DNA of 64,000 bases from Paenibacillus sp. JJ-100 (GCF_948329825.1 NZ_CAOJCM010000002.1:1237777-1301776); one strand, 5' to 3'; shown: positions 47,557 to 56,860, counted from the stretch's first letter. Program-made: numbers and translations. Notes: generated from the sequence alone by a model not told the origin.

Positions 47557-48375
47557 GTGAATCAACAGATCAGGAATAATAACGTAGAACGTTTTAAAGG
47601 ATTTGGTACACTGTATGATCAAAACAGACCCGCCGCTCCCTTCGAAGTGGTCGAGATTCTGACTCGTTATCTGGGCAAGAAACCGCGCTTCGTCGCAGAT
47701 GTCGGTTGTGGCACAGGTTTATCGACCTGGATCTGGCTGGATCATGCAGAGCGGATCATCGGCGTAGAACCCAGTGAGGATATGCGATATGTAGGCATCG
47801 AAAAATGGGAAGCTGCAGGCAAACCTGATCAACTTCGTTTTGCATCAGGTATGTCTCATGACCTCGGCCTGCCTGACGATAGCGTAGATATTCTGACCTG
47901 CTCCCAGTCGTTCCACTGGATGGAACCGAAAACTACATTAAGGGAATTCGCGCGAGTACTGCGCCCCGGTGGTATTTTCGCTGCCTACGACTGTGACTGG
48001 CCGCCTGTACTGGACTGGCAACTTGAAGCGGCATATCAGCAACTGGTGAGCACAGCGGATCAACTTGCTGCCGATCTATCAAGTGTACAGCAGCGAGCTC
48101 ACAAATGGAGCAAAGAAGGCCACATGAAACAGATCCAGCAATCTGGCCTGTTTCGGTATAGCCGGGAGGTTGTATTCCATCATTACGAGCGTTTCACCGC
48201 CGACCGCTATGCCAATTTGGCTCTCAGTCAAGGTGGACTCCAGACCGCTTTGAAGCTGGGTGCAACAGAATTGAATGAGATGGCAGACGATTTCAGACGT
48301 CAAGCCGAGCTTGTTTTTTCAGGGAAATCAAAAGAAGTATTGTTCTCCTATCGCATGCGAATGGGTATCGTTTAA
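47557..48375 (+). CDS. Class I SAM-dependent methyltransferase
   Basis: A 272-residue methyltransferase with the SAM-binding motif VADVGCGTGLSTW near residues 47-59, IGVEPSEDMR (acidic loop after strand 2) and DILTCSQSFHWM near 115, as in methyltransferase family 11. GTG 47557 is chosen for GGGAGG seven bases before it. The substrate is unknown. It starts 63 bases after the WYL regulator stop on the same strand. Confidence 0.85.
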   Translation: MNQQIRNNNVERFKGFGTLYDQNRPAAPFEVVEILTRYLGKKPRFVADVGCGTGLSTWIWLDHAERIIGVEPSEDMRYVGIEKWEAAGKPDQLRFASGMSHDLGLPDDSVDILTCSQSFHWMEPKTTLREFARVLRPGGIFAAYDCDWPPVLDWQLEAAYQQLVSTADQLAADLSSVQQRAHKWSKEGHMKQIQQSGLFRYSREVVFHHYERFTADRYANLALSQGGLQTALKLGATELNEMADDFRRQAELVFSGKSKEVLFSYRMRMGIV

Positions 48376-48393
48376 GTAACTTACAGGAAGGCA

Positions 48394-49032
48394 GTGAGCG
48401 CTTTGAGTGATGTACGTATTTTGGAGAGGGATAGGCTCTACATGAAGAGATGGCTTGAAACATATTTTGACTCTCCCCACCGAGATATACTGATGTCTCA
48501 TCCAGCCAAAACTGAAGAAGAGGATTATGGAGTTCCTGCTGAAATGCATGATGGTGAAGTAGATGAGGAAGGTTGGGTTCGCTGGAGAATGCTGGACTCG
48601 GCAGTTACAGAGAAACAGATTAACGACTTGGTCGAGAAGTTTGTTAAACCTGACTCCTTGAACACCACTTTTTCCTTGCCACCGCTGTACATCGCTTATC
48701 TAAGTAGCCAGTATGTTCTGAACATCTATCTCCGCTACGATGATTTCACCATTGAATTACCGAGTCTGCCTTCGGACTTCCCTCTGCGTGGGGTGCAAGA
48801 GCTTTGGTCGTCGTGGAGATTGTTAATTGAAGCGGGATATATTCCGTTCGCCTCCTATGAAGATGGTGCAGGACCTGTGTGCTGGGATAAGAACAAGCCT
48901 AATCAAGAAGAGGATTATGCTGTAGTATGGTTCGATCACGATCAATTAACAGACGAGGAACAACTCACCCGTGAGAAACTTGAACAATACGCTCAGCCAC
49001 TTTTTCCTTCCTTCCGGGAAATGCTGGTGTAA
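48394..49032 (+). CDS. Acidic hypothetical protein (212 aa)
   Basis: I do not recognise this protein. It is soluble, acidic, and contains many aromatic residues; EEDYGVPAEMHDGEVDEEGWVRWRML near residue 45 and AGPVCWDKNKPNQEEDYAVVWFDHDQL near 165 suggest a globular single domain similar to SMI1/KNR4-like immunity folds (VVWFDHD and surface-acidic motifs), but this is a guess. The start is GTG 48394 or TTG 48403 after GGAAGG. Confidence 0.6.
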   Translation: MSALSDVRILERDRLYMKRWLETYFDSPHRDILMSHPAKTEEEDYGVPAEMHDGEVDEEGWVRWRMLDSAVTEKQINDLVEKFVKPDSLNTTFSLPPLYIAYLSSQYVLNIYLRYDDFTIELPSLPSDFPLRGVQELWSSWRLLIEAGYIPFASYEDGAGPVCWDKNKPNQEEDYAVVWFDHDQLTDEEQLTREKLEQYAQPLFPSFREMLV

Positions 49033-49041
49033 GTAAAATAA

Positions 49042-49077
49042 AACTGCCTCGCTACATGTTACTGATGCGGGGCAGTT
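49042..49077. terminator. Terminator between the acidic protein and OB-like gene
   Basis: AACTGCCTCGC pairs with GCGGGGCAGTT (one G-T pair). Placed between converging genes. Confidence 0.7.
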
Positions 49078-49121
49078 ATACTGTGGCCATTCTTGGCTTC
49101 TATATTGGGCTAGAGCTGCTC

Positions 49122-49925
49122 TCAGGAAGAGAAAAGCTGGTTCAGCTGCTCCTCTTGAACTTGAAGGGCAAGCGCCACCTTGGACGGGTCCTGCTTAGAA
49201 TAAAATACATTAATGATATGTCCCTGCTGAACTTGTGGCAGCGCAGAGGGCAAGATCTCTTTTTGCGTGGTTACCTCAAAAGTCTCACCATTTGGCTTCG
49301 TAATGCTCAATTTAAGCTGCAGTTTGATGTTGCCATTGTGTCCACTACCCATCGGGGTAACATCCAGAACTTTAGCCAGTGCTTTCTCCCCCGTGCGTGC
49401 AATATCCACCATCTCAGGTGCGATTCCCTGTTGCGTCATTTTTTCATTCAACAGCTGCTGCATATACTCTTGCGACACCATGCCATTCTGATCCAGTCCG
49501 ACTTTTCGCTCATCTTTCTCCGAAACCACAAGTGGAATGATCGCTCCTGGTTGGAACTGGGATAAAGAGGTCAGAGGAATGATGGTTCTTAGTTCTGTAT
49601 CATACGTATCCCGGCCCTGGCGAGACACTTTCAACGCCATGCGAACTTCCGGCTGTTCATTAATATAAGTGCCTGTCTGCTGTATACTCTGAACTACACC
49701 CACTGCGGGCATACCCGTTTTGATCTTGCGTTGCCCCAGACTCGTACCGAATATAGACGATAGGATCATCAGTCCAATTCCGGTAAAAATCATAGGTTTA
49801 AACCACCATGCCTGCATCGCCATAAACGGATCATCCCATAGCCACTGGGCTATCGCTGGGGATAGCCCCGTCCCGAAAACCATAAGTAAACCAACTACTC
49901 CAAAAAAACGACTCATCTCCATCAT
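49122..49925 (-). CDS. Membrane protein with two tandem OB-like repeats
   Basis: A 267-residue protein with two hydrophobic segments (about residues 5-22 and 42-58) followed by two similar domains: GMPAVGVVQSIQQTGTYINEQPEVRMALKV...LVVSEKD (about 70-145) and GEKALAKVLDVTPMGSGHNGNIKLQLKLSI...VFYSKQD (about 180-255). Each reads like a small beta barrel in which a molecule is altered by short turns. The same domain occurs once in the next gene (50056-50475). Function unknown; similar proteins are annotated as hypothetical. Confidence 0.65.
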   Translation of the reverse strand: MMEMSRFFGVVGLLMVFGTGLSPAIAQWLWDDPFMAMQAWWFKPMIFTGIGLMILSSIFGTSLGQRKIKTGMPAVGVVQSIQQTGTYINEQPEVRMALKVSRQGRDTYDTELRTIIPLTSLSQFQPGAIIPLVVSEKDERKVGLDQNGMVSQEYMQQLLNEKMTQQGIAPEMVDIARTGEKALAKVLDVTPMGSGHNGNIKLQLKLSITKPNGETFEVTTQKEILPSALPQVQQGHIINVFYSKQDPSKVALALQVQEEQLNQLFSS

Positions 49926-50055
49926 CCTATCTATATCTATTTATCGTTGTTACATGTAATCCATATACTAATATTACCGTATATTTCCTCCAAATTCACT
50001 TATGGGTCTCCTTAATAAATCCACGTTCCCAGACCGTCCTAACAATCCCTTCTGC

Positions 50056-50475
50056 CTACACGTACAGCAGTCCCATATAGATCAGTTCAGAAGGATTTGC
50101 TGGATTCTTCCCCAGACCGACATGATCACCGGCACGTGGAATTTGCAACTTGGATACGAGTGTTTCCATGGTACGCTGATAGGTGTGGCCCCCCGTTTCC
50201 TTCACTTCAAGCACAAGTACCACAATCGGATCAAAATTAATCAACTTACCGGTATCTGTTACGCTAAGCACAGTTGCAGTGGCCGTCAAGGGCAATGAAC
50301 CGCTTGAAGCTAGCTGTGCCTGTTTAGCCGTATCCAGACTCTGGTTAATAGCCTCTCTATGCTCCTTGGGCACAAGCCCCTTCATCATCATGCCCGTTAG
50401 CCCTTTATTCATCATGCGATCTGCTTTGGCAACTGCATCTTCCGGTTTGTTTTTGCGTGTAAACCATCCCATCAT
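50056..50475 (-). CDS. Single OB-like domain protein, paralog of the preceding one
   Basis: A 139-residue soluble protein. Residues 1-60 are helical and basic; residues 60-139 (PLTATATVLSVTDTGKLINFDPIVVLVLEVKE...VGLGKNPANPSELIYMGLL) match the repeated domain of the 49122-49925 protein. ATG 50475 follows GAGGTG. The pair probably arose by duplication. Confidence 0.6.
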   Translation of the reverse strand: MMGWFTRKNKPEDAVAKADRMMNKGLTGMMMKGLVPKEHREAINQSLDTAKQAQLASSGSLPLTATATVLSVTDTGKLINFDPIVVLVLEVKETGGHTYQRTMETLVSKLQIPRAGDHVGLGKNPANPSELIYMGLLYV

Positions 50476-50484
50476 ATGAAACAC

Positions 50485-50802
50485 CTCATTTGTTTTTTTT
50501 GGTATGATTTATTATAAACACAACACAAAGTCTCTGAATACACATCTGGACACATACAAAAAATATGAGGATATGAGCTTTTTAACTCCTACCTTTCTCG
50601 AATTATTTGTCACTAACCTTGCTCTCCCCAATAAAAATGAGGATCTCCCCTGACTCCTTGAGCTTTTATCCCTTAATTTTTGCAACATAGCCTCTAAAAA
50701 CAGATGTTCAGATCAACCAAAAGCCCACATTTCGATGCATATCAAGCCAAATATTACACACATATCCTGAATGATCGTCTTACCCCATCATGTTCGTAGC
50801 CT
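50485..50802. other. 318-base interval without a supported gene
   Basis: I looked here for a signalling-peptide gene on the minus strand, because it follows an HTH-TPR regulator. Short frames exist (16 and 59 codons) but their ribosome sites are too close or absent. A TATAAT near 50512-50517 (minus strand) probably belongs to the 50056 gene promoter. Confidence 0.5.
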
Positions 50803-52086
50803 TTATGGAGACCTACGCAGCAAATACACCAGTTTACGATAATAAGCTGCAGCTTCCTTGTACCGTCGCTGATCTTCGCTCACGACAGCTAATCCTTCAT
50901 ATAATGATTCCAGACGCACGGATTGCTGAACGGACTCGAAGTAAGGTAGACAGGCCTGAGCCTGAGACAAAAACAGATCATGTTCTCCGTGTGCCAGAGC
51001 CAATTGACTTTGATAAAAAAGGGCGTTCATCTGCTGATCCTGGGTCACAGCACAACTTAATAGGTGATCAACATTTTGAGCAAGTTCCCCCCAGCTTTTA
51101 CGAACGGATGCAACCTCGCACCGATATACACAGAGTAGCGGTTTCATGGCCTGCTGCGTCTCCTCCGTTTCAGCATGCAGCAAGCTTTCGAAACGCTCAA
51201 TCTCGGCCTGTGCCTGATCCAACTCCCCTGACATCGTCAACATCACAATTCGATTATTTGCAATTGCCGTTACCAAGTCTCCCTGATTCCCGGCATACAC
51301 CAGATTCGCCTCAGCCATGGACAGAGCCGAAAGAGCCTCCTGCACCAAGCCCATCGTGAAGCAATAACCACTGTATGCGACGTATAGACCAGACAAACGA
51401 TGGAACAACCGCTGATCATACACATGTTTCATCGTCTGTTCAAATGTACTCTTTGCCTCTTCGTACTGCCGGGTTTGTATGTAGGCTTCCATTAGGATAT
51501 TCTGAATCGACAGCCATAGTTCGCTACCTGGCTCCGTCAAGCTACTAAGTCTTGTCACATGAGTAAGCACATCCACAAAAGCCATTTTGGATCGGTAGTA
51601 TTGGATTTTATAAAATAGTAAAGCTTTCTTGAGCGGTCGCGGCAGTTCTACATCGTCCGGGCGACCATACTTCTCCAGATAAAAATTCAGATACGAGGTA
51701 TGAATATATTCATGCGCTGCGGCGTCATTTAATTGCTGGTAATATACCGCCTTCATGAAGGCTGTTGTGAGCTCGACCGTAAGAGAATCATCCCGATCCT
51801 TGAACGCATGTACCGTGTCCTCCGGGATTAGCGAAGCTGGCACCGAAAGCTGAGCAAAAATGTCTTCTGCCCGCCCGAGCGTATGCTCATCCTGGGCAGC
51901 CGCCTGCAACAGATATGAAGCACTTACTCCCAGCCGCTCTGCGATGCCTTCGGCCAGATCTTCTGGAAGCGGGTAACGTTCTGCCAGAATATTAGCAAAA
52001 TGGGCTTGTGTAACCAGACCTTCAACAAGGTCTTTACGTGAGATTGATTTTCGTTTGCTCAAAAACTCGATCCGTTCTTTTAACAT
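50803..52086 (-). CDS. HTH-TPR transcriptional regulator
   Basis: A 427-residue protein with an N-terminal XRE-like helix-turn-helix (residues about 10-65; ISRKDLVEGLVTQAHFANILAE) and some eight TPR-like helical pairs over residues 95-420. The layout matches peptide- or ligand-sensing regulators such as PlcR/NprR-type proteins. ATG 52086 follows AAAGGA. It is divergent from fabV; no peptide gene is visible behind it, so its signal could be something else, for instance a fatty acid-related cue (inference). Confidence 0.75.
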   Translation of the reverse strand: MLKERIEFLSKRKSISRKDLVEGLVTQAHFANILAERYPLPEDLAEGIAERLGVSASYLLQAAAQDEHTLGRAEDIFAQLSVPASLIPEDTVHAFKDRDDSLTVELTTAFMKAVYYQQLNDAAAHEYIHTSYLNFYLEKYGRPDDVELPRPLKKALLFYKIQYYRSKMAFVDVLTHVTRLSSLTEPGSELWLSIQNILMEAYIQTRQYEEAKSTFEQTMKHVYDQRLFHRLSGLYVAYSGYCFTMGLVQEALSALSMAEANLVYAGNQGDLVTAIANNRIVMLTMSGELDQAQAEIERFESLLHAETEETQQAMKPLLCVYRCEVASVRKSWGELAQNVDHLLSCAVTQDQQMNALFYQSQLALAHGEHDLFLSQAQACLPYFESVQQSVRLESLYEGLAVVSEDQRRYKEAAAYYRKLVYLLRRSP

Positions 52087-52213
52087 TACAGGTCTATCCT
52101 TTCGTTGTGAGAGGTCAATCATTTCGCTTAACACCGTCGTCCACTGAAATTATCTCCTTGCCTATCTTCCCAAAATCAGAGCAGAATTGCCAGTCTTCCA
52201 GCAAAATTGATCA

Positions 52214-52288
52214 AAACGGTTTCCGTTTCGAACATAATTGTTTTACAATAGGGAAGATGTACAAGAGATGCACAAGATATGTACAAGA
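52214..52288 (+). promoter_or_regulatory. fabV promoter region with palindrome and 11-bp direct repeats
   Basis: A possible promoter TTCCGT (52221-52226), 17 bases, TACAAT (52244-52249). The palindrome AAACGG-TTT-CCGTTT (52214-52228) overlaps the -35. Downstream, ATGTACAAGA/ATGCACAAGA/ATGTACAAGA start at 52257, 52268 and 52279, exactly 11 bases apart. Both are candidate regulator sites. Confidence 0.5.
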
Positions 52289-52383
52289 AAAATCAAGAGC
52301 AATATACCACTTGAAGTAACACAAAAACAATGAAAACTAAACATGAATGAAACATGAATTGAACACGAAAGGGTGCCACAATA

Positions 52384-53580
52384 ATGATCATTAAACCAAG
52401 AACACGTGGTTTTATCTGTACAACTTCTCATCCTGTTGGCTGCGCGGCACAAGTCCAGGAACAGATTGATTATGTAAAATCTCAACCTGCCATTCAAGGA
52501 CCTCGCAATGTGCTTGTCATTGGTGCATCTACAGGTTATGGACTGGCTTCGCGTATCGTTTCCGCTTTTGGAGCTGGAGCGAATACGATCGGGATCTATC
52601 GCCCGTCCAGCTCTACGGACAAGCGGACAGCTTCCGCAGGATGGTATAATTCCGCAGCATTCGAAAAAGCGGCTGATGCCGCAGGCCTGAAATCATATAG
52701 CATCACTGGTGATGCTTTTGCTAACGAAACCCGGGAAAGAGCTGTTGAACTGATTCGTAGCGAATTCGGTCAGGTAGATCTGGTCGTTTATAGTGTTGCT
52801 TCGGCACGCCGCACGGATCCGAATACAGGTGAAGTGTTCAACTCGGTACTGAAGCCAATCGGGCAGTCCTATACGAATAAAACGGTCAATTTCCACACGG
52901 GCGAGATCAGTTCGGTTACGCTAGAACCTGCTACGGAAGAAGAGATTCGTCAGACCGTTAACGTGATGGGCGGCGAAGACTGGGAGCTATGGATGGATGC
53001 TTTGCAACAAGGCGGTGTACTTGCAGACGATGTTACTACAATTGCCTTCTCTTATATCGGACCTGAACTGACCCATGCGATCTATCGTGAAGGCTCCATC
53101 GGCCAAGCGAAGGATCATCTGGAAGCAACAGCACGTAAGATGAATGAGCAGTTGAGCGCAAAAGGCGGACGTGCCTATGTTACGGTAGCTAAAGCCCTCG
53201 TAACGCAGTCTAGCTCTGCGATTCCAGTCGTGCCGCTGTATATTTCGGCATTGTACAAAGTAATGAAAGAAAAAGGACTACATGAAGGGTGTATCGAACA
53301 GCTGCAGCGGCTGTTTGCAGATCGCCTGTATGCGGGCGGCGATGTGCCAACAGACGAGCAAGGACGCATTCGTATCGATGATTGGGAGATGAGAGCAGAC
53401 GTTCAGGAGGAAGTTGCAAAGATCTGGAACGAGCTGACAACGGAAAACATCTACGATCTTTCCGATCTGGAAGGCTACCGCCGCGAGTTTTTCCAACTGT
53501 TCGGTTTTGAAACCGATGGCGTCGATTACGAGGCCGATGTTGATCCTAACGTGGAAGTACCCCATCTCGTTCAGTCATAA
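52384..53580 (+). CDS. fabV: Trans-2-enoyl-ACP/CoA reductase FabV
   Basis: A 398-residue NADH-dependent reductase for the last step of fatty acid elongation, of the FabV type that tolerates triclosan. The start MIIKPRTRGFICTTSHPVGC, the nucleotide fold VLVIGASTGYGLASRI and the active-site Tyr-(8)-Lys pair in IYREGSIGQAK are diagnostic; the length matches the family (about 400). It stands alone with its own terminator, divergent from the HTH-TPR regulator. Confidence 0.95.
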   Translation: MIIKPRTRGFICTTSHPVGCAAQVQEQIDYVKSQPAIQGPRNVLVIGASTGYGLASRIVSAFGAGANTIGIYRPSSSTDKRTASAGWYNSAAFEKAADAAGLKSYSITGDAFANETRERAVELIRSEFGQVDLVVYSVASARRTDPNTGEVFNSVLKPIGQSYTNKTVNFHTGEISSVTLEPATEEEIRQTVNVMGGEDWELWMDALQQGGVLADDVTTIAFSYIGPELTHAIYREGSIGQAKDHLEATARKMNEQLSAKGGRAYVTVAKALVTQSSSAIPVVPLYISALYKVMKEKGLHEGCIEQLQRLFADRLYAGGDVPTDEQGRIRIDDWEMRADVQEEVAKIWNELTTENIYDLSDLEGYRREFFQLFGFETDGVDYEADVDPNVEVPHLVQS

Positions 53581-53603
53581 TATTTCATTTTGTTTTGCAT
53601 TTC

Positions 53604-53625
53604 GGAGGAGCTCCATAGCTTCTCC
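53604..53625 (+). terminator. fabV terminator
   Basis: GGAGGAGCT pairs with AGCTTCTCC around a CCAT loop, then TTTTTG. Confidence 0.75.
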
Positions 53626-53647
53626 TTTTTGTATTTTGTCGCCGCAT

Positions 53648-53887
53648 TCATGAAACCAGTCTTCTTGTAACCAACGGCCCCGAAGCAAAATAAAAAGAAG
53701 CACTACCATCCTGGATGATCTGCTTCTTGTGTTTGACCTTCTGTAATTTTTCCTGCTTGCTTGGCGTCAAGCGAACATGCTGAGATAACGCTCCATAATC
53801 TCCGTTGACTCTACGGCTTTGCTCGGGACACCATTGTCCGGACCGCGCTGCTTTGCGCAATGCTTTTTGTGTCTGTGTACGTGCCAT
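53648..53887 (-). CDS. Small basic conserved protein (79 aa)
   Basis: Starts MARTQTQKALRKAARSG, a pattern I associate with small conserved Bacillaceae proteins of unknown role. It is highly basic (many Lys/Arg/Gln), which suggests nucleic acid contact. ATG 53887 is preferred; AAAGGAG lies 13 bases upstream, rather far. A GTG at 53899 is an alternative but too close to the site. Confidence 0.6.
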   Translation of the reverse strand: MARTQTQKALRKAARSGQWCPEQSRRVNGDYGALSQHVRLTPSKQEKLQKVKHKKQIIQDGSASFYFASGPLVTRRLVS

Positions 53888-54036
53888 ATCAGTATACACA
53901 CTCCTTTAATTGAACTGTTTTCAATATATCACGTGTGGCGATACAAGTGAAGCCGTAGCTAGCCCAGGATACATTGTTATATATTCGAGTAAAAGGAAGG
54001 ATCGTTCAATCCTGTGTTAAGCACGCCCACTGATAT

Positions 54037-54627
54037 TTAAGTACGCTTGCGCCGAGACTGCCACGTCTCAATGGGTTCGTGATCTTCTTCTTCAATCAGT
54101 TCCATAGCTTCGTCCAGCCTGCGCGATTTGAACAAGAGGATCAGGTCCATCAGGTCTTCCCGGTCAAGTAGCTTTACCCCATTGACCGCAGCTAGCGTTC
54201 GGCATGCATCCGTATAACGGGCAGACGTCAGTACAATGGAACGGTCCGCCTCATAATAACGCATTGAAGTATAGATTTCCTGCACCGCATGAAGACCAAC
54301 CGGATGATTGGCTCCGTATCGTTTCGCTTGCACGACACTCCTTCTGCCTAGTCTATCCACAAAAACGAGGTCTGCACCAAAATCCCGACTGCTCGTCGTT
54401 TTGTGAACCTCGTCATAGCCTAACTGCTCGAACAGATTGTAGAGATATAATTCAAACTCCGAGCCGTCTTCCATTTTATCGATATCTTTAATCGTAATTT
54501 TTTGAGGATTGGCTTCACTTCGTATCCGCTGTCCGCGATAAATGATTCGCCGAATCATCCAGGTCAGCAGTAATAAGAGGACGATACATGCGATTGCCAA
54601 TAAGATTAGATGTTCACTCGAATTCAT
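54037..54627 (-). CDS. Membrane-anchored Mrr-like restriction endonuclease-fold protein
   Basis: A 196-residue protein with an N-terminal membrane segment (ILLAIACIVLLLLLTWMIRRII, residues about 7-28) and a cytoplasmic Mrr_cat-type nuclease domain: FELYLYNLFEQLGY, the catalytic Asp in SSRDFGADLVF and the QxK of VVQAKRYG (about residues 105-112). Such domains degrade foreign or damaged DNA. ATG 54627 follows AAGGAG. No partner methyltransferase or other defence gene is near. Confidence 0.8.
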   Translation of the reverse strand: MNSSEHLILLAIACIVLLLLLTWMIRRIIYRGQRIRSEANPQKITIKDIDKMEDGSEFELYLYNLFEQLGYDEVHKTTSSRDFGADLVFVDRLGRRSVVQAKRYGANHPVGLHAVQEIYTSMRYYEADRSIVLTSARYTDACRTLAAVNGVKLLDREDLMDLILLFKSRRLDEAMELIEEEDHEPIETWQSRRKRT

Positions 54628-54813
54628 GTCAGTTCTCCTTGTCTTGATTGCTCCCGCATATCCCATGTCACAGCACTAAATATATCAAACTTTTCTGTAC
54701 ATCTAAAGAAGATGAAATCAATGTAACTGTTCCACTTCACTTAACTTTGAACTATCGCATGATGAGCCTATAAAGGTTACATCCTGTTCGGTTGATTCCA
54801 CTAGAAATCAATG

Positions 54814-54825
54814 GTAGAATTCTAC
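54814..54825. repeat. 12-bp palindrome upstream of the propeller gene
   Basis: GTAGAATTCTAC is a perfect palindrome 44 bases before the TTG start; it may be an operator, or chance. Confidence 0.3.
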
Positions 54826-54868
54826 AATCGGTTTTTATTTTTACCGAAGACGAAAGGTGGTATATCAC

Positions 54869-56146
54869 TTGCATACGCGTAAAAATCATAGACATAAGTC
54901 TACAAAGTGGGCAATTATTCTGCTCAGCGGCATGATTTTATTGAACTTGAGCACAACCGGATACGCCGCAGAAGCGACAGAATCTCTTCCTAAACCGGCT
55001 TGGACTTCTTCTTCCCTGATGTTAAACGAGGCAAATACAGAAAAGGACGTTATGATCAAGGGTATTCACGCCGTACCTTCCAAAAATCTGGTGTATGTGC
55101 ATACTTCCCAGCCCGTTACTAAAACAAGCAGTAAAACAACGCTGGATTGGCAGCTGGATTCCCTTCAAGCGCTCGATGCGAAAACAGGACAGCTAAAATG
55201 GAGTACCATTTTCCATGAAAAAAGTGGACCTTACACAACCTACTCCAATTCGTTATTTACGAGCAATGGTACGGCTTACGTATACATGGAATATTCGGAT
55301 AAAACCAAAAAATTATATTCTTACAATACTTCAGGTAAAACCAATTGGGTAAAAACTGTAAATTCATCCGCAACGATCTCCCTTATGGATAACGATAATC
55401 TGCTGGTGGCTGCAAGTCAGGGGGCACAAGCGAATGGCTCCGTGCGTTCAACACTTTCTATGTATGACAAAAAAGGCAAACTGCTGGCAGAGAAAGTGAT
55501 CACAGGCACTGTGCTTCAAGCTGGACACGGCCGTATTGTTGTCGATGCGAGCAAACGGGTGAAGTCAGGTAGCTTTTGGCTGCCAATAGCCAACCCCAAA
55601 ATTGAAATTTACGATTCATCGTTAACTCGTCTATCCTACTATCAATTCCCGGCAGACGCCAACTCACTAGGAGATGGCGGCGGTGAATCTCTCGCCATTC
55701 TGGACGATGGTTCTGTTCTGATGCGAGCTAACTTTGAGAACAAAGGGAATCGTCTGATGGGATTCGGTACGGATGGCAAACTCGCATGGGGTCGTGCCAT
55801 TGCAGGCAATGCATACATTCAGACGGCTGGTAACGGATATACCGTTCTGACTGGACCGAAGCTGGAGCTGTATACGATGAAAGGCAAAGTAACCGAGCGT
55901 TCATTCCAAGACACCCAACCTGCGCTTATGCAGGTCTATCGAACGCAGGACGGGCAATACAAGCTTGATTTTGCGAAAACAGGTTATATCCTTGATCCGA
56001 AAACATTAGAAGACATCCATGTGTATACCGTTAGTTCGGCTGTTCCTTCATTAGATGGTGTGTCTACCTATATGGACGATGTCTTCTATTCGATCAAAGG
56101 TGAAGCTTTGTCCAAATTAGTGCTCAAATCATCCTCATCTAAATAA
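54869..56146 (+). CDS. Exported PQQ-type beta-propeller protein
   Basis: A 425-residue exported protein. A signal peptide (basic HTRKNHRHKSTK, hydrophobic core, then YAAEA) is followed by PQQ/WD-like blades: LDAKTGQLKWSTIF, LYSYNTSGKTNWVKTV and MGFGTDGKLAWGRAI are repeated W-containing turns. No PQQ-enzyme residues are visible, so it is likely a binding or structural protein. The start is TTG 54869, after AGGTGG. Confidence 0.75.
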   Translation: MHTRKNHRHKSTKWAIILLSGMILLNLSTTGYAAEATESLPKPAWTSSSLMLNEANTEKDVMIKGIHAVPSKNLVYVHTSQPVTKTSSKTTLDWQLDSLQALDAKTGQLKWSTIFHEKSGPYTTYSNSLFTSNGTAYVYMEYSDKTKKLYSYNTSGKTNWVKTVNSSATISLMDNDNLLVAASQGAQANGSVRSTLSMYDKKGKLLAEKVITGTVLQAGHGRIVVDASKRVKSGSFWLPIANPKIEIYDSSLTRLSYYQFPADANSLGDGGGESLAILDDGSVLMRANFENKGNRLMGFGTDGKLAWGRAIAGNAYIQTAGNGYTVLTGPKLELYTMKGKVTERSFQDTQPALMQVYRTQDGQYKLDFAKTGYILDPKTLEDIHVYTVSSAVPSLDGVSTYMDDVFYSIKGEALSKLVLKSSSSK

Positions 56147-56180
56147 CAGAAGCCTAGATACTGCTCTAGCAAAAAAGCAA

Positions 56181-56215
56181 AAGCCGGAAAGCTCCTTATG
56201 GAGCCGTTCCGGCTT
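56181..56215. terminator. Convergent terminator between propeller gene and msrA
   Basis: AAGCCGGAA pairs with TTCCGGCTT and encloses a second stem GCTCC/GGAGC; T-runs lie on both sides. Confidence 0.85.
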
Positions 56216-56218
56216 CTT

Positions 56219-56734
56219 TTATTTCCAATTCTCGTTAATGAATTCATCCCTTCCGGACAGTGCCCGGTCTTCTTTATAATGTTTCTCATTTTTTTTATGA
56301 TAATCCTGATGATAATCCTCCGCAGGATAGAAGGTTACAGCGTCTCGTATTTCGGTCACAATAGGCTGTTGAAACCGGCCACTGGTTGCCAGATCCTGTT
56401 TGGATTGCTCCGCAAGCTGCCGCTGACGTTCATTGTATACAAAAATGGCTGTACGATACTGTGATCCCCGGTCCTGAAACTGTCCCCCATCATCCGTCGG
56501 GTCAATCTGAGGCCAATACAGCTCTAATAAATGCTCGTAAGGGAATACAGCCGGATCAAATGTGATTTCTACTACTTCGACATGCCCCGTTTCTCCAGTC
56601 TTCACCTGCTCATAAGTTGGATTCTCCACTGAACCACCCATATAACCGGATACAATTCCGTGGATACCTGGTTGCTCCTCAAACGGAGTCACCATGCACC
56701 AGAAACAACCGCCGGCAAATGTCGCCTTCTCCAA
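56219..56734 (-). CDS. msrA: Peptide-methionine (S)-S-oxide reductase MsrA
   Basis: A repair enzyme reducing methionine-S-sulfoxide in proteins. FAGGCFWC near residue 10 holds the catalytic Cys, then [21 protein letters not shown] and [23 protein letters not shown] are family blocks. TTG 56734 has AGAGGAG nine bases upstream; the ATG at 56743 is directly abutted by the same site and so seems too close. The protein has no fused MsrB; length about 171 is typical. Confidence 0.93.
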   Translation of the reverse strand: MEKATFAGGCFWCMVTPFEEQPGIHGIVSGYMGGSVENPTYEQVKTGETGHVEVVEITFDPAVFPYEHLLELYWPQIDPTDDGGQFQDRGSQYRTAIFVYNERQRQLAEQSKQDLATSGRFQQPIVTEIRDAVTFYPAEDYHQDYHKKNEKHYKEDRALSGRDEFINENWK

Positions 56735-56814
56735 TTCTCCCATCTCCTCTGGTTAAAACAATATATTGAGAGCACAAGCTCAAACATACCTTCTTGTTTC
56801 TATTGTAAAACAAC

Positions 56815-56860
56815 AAGAGGTTGATGAAAAGCCGTCGCAACAGCCTTTCATCAACCTCTT
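56815..56860 (-). terminator. Terminator of the YeaQ-type gene
   Basis: AAGAGGTTGATGAAA pairs perfectly with TTTCATCAACCTCTT around a loop containing a short AGCC/GGC pairing; TGTTGTTTT follows on the minus strand. Confidence 0.8.

Noticed and set aside
50485..50802. Possible signalling-peptide gene behind the HTH-TPR regulator
   Set aside because: The available frames have ribosome sites at wrong spacing and no signal-peptide-like N-terminus.
54814..54825. 12-bp palindrome as an operator of the propeller gene
   Set aside because: A single 12-base palindrome in an A/T-rich leader may occur by chance, and no regulator gene is nearby; kept only as a low-confidence repeat.
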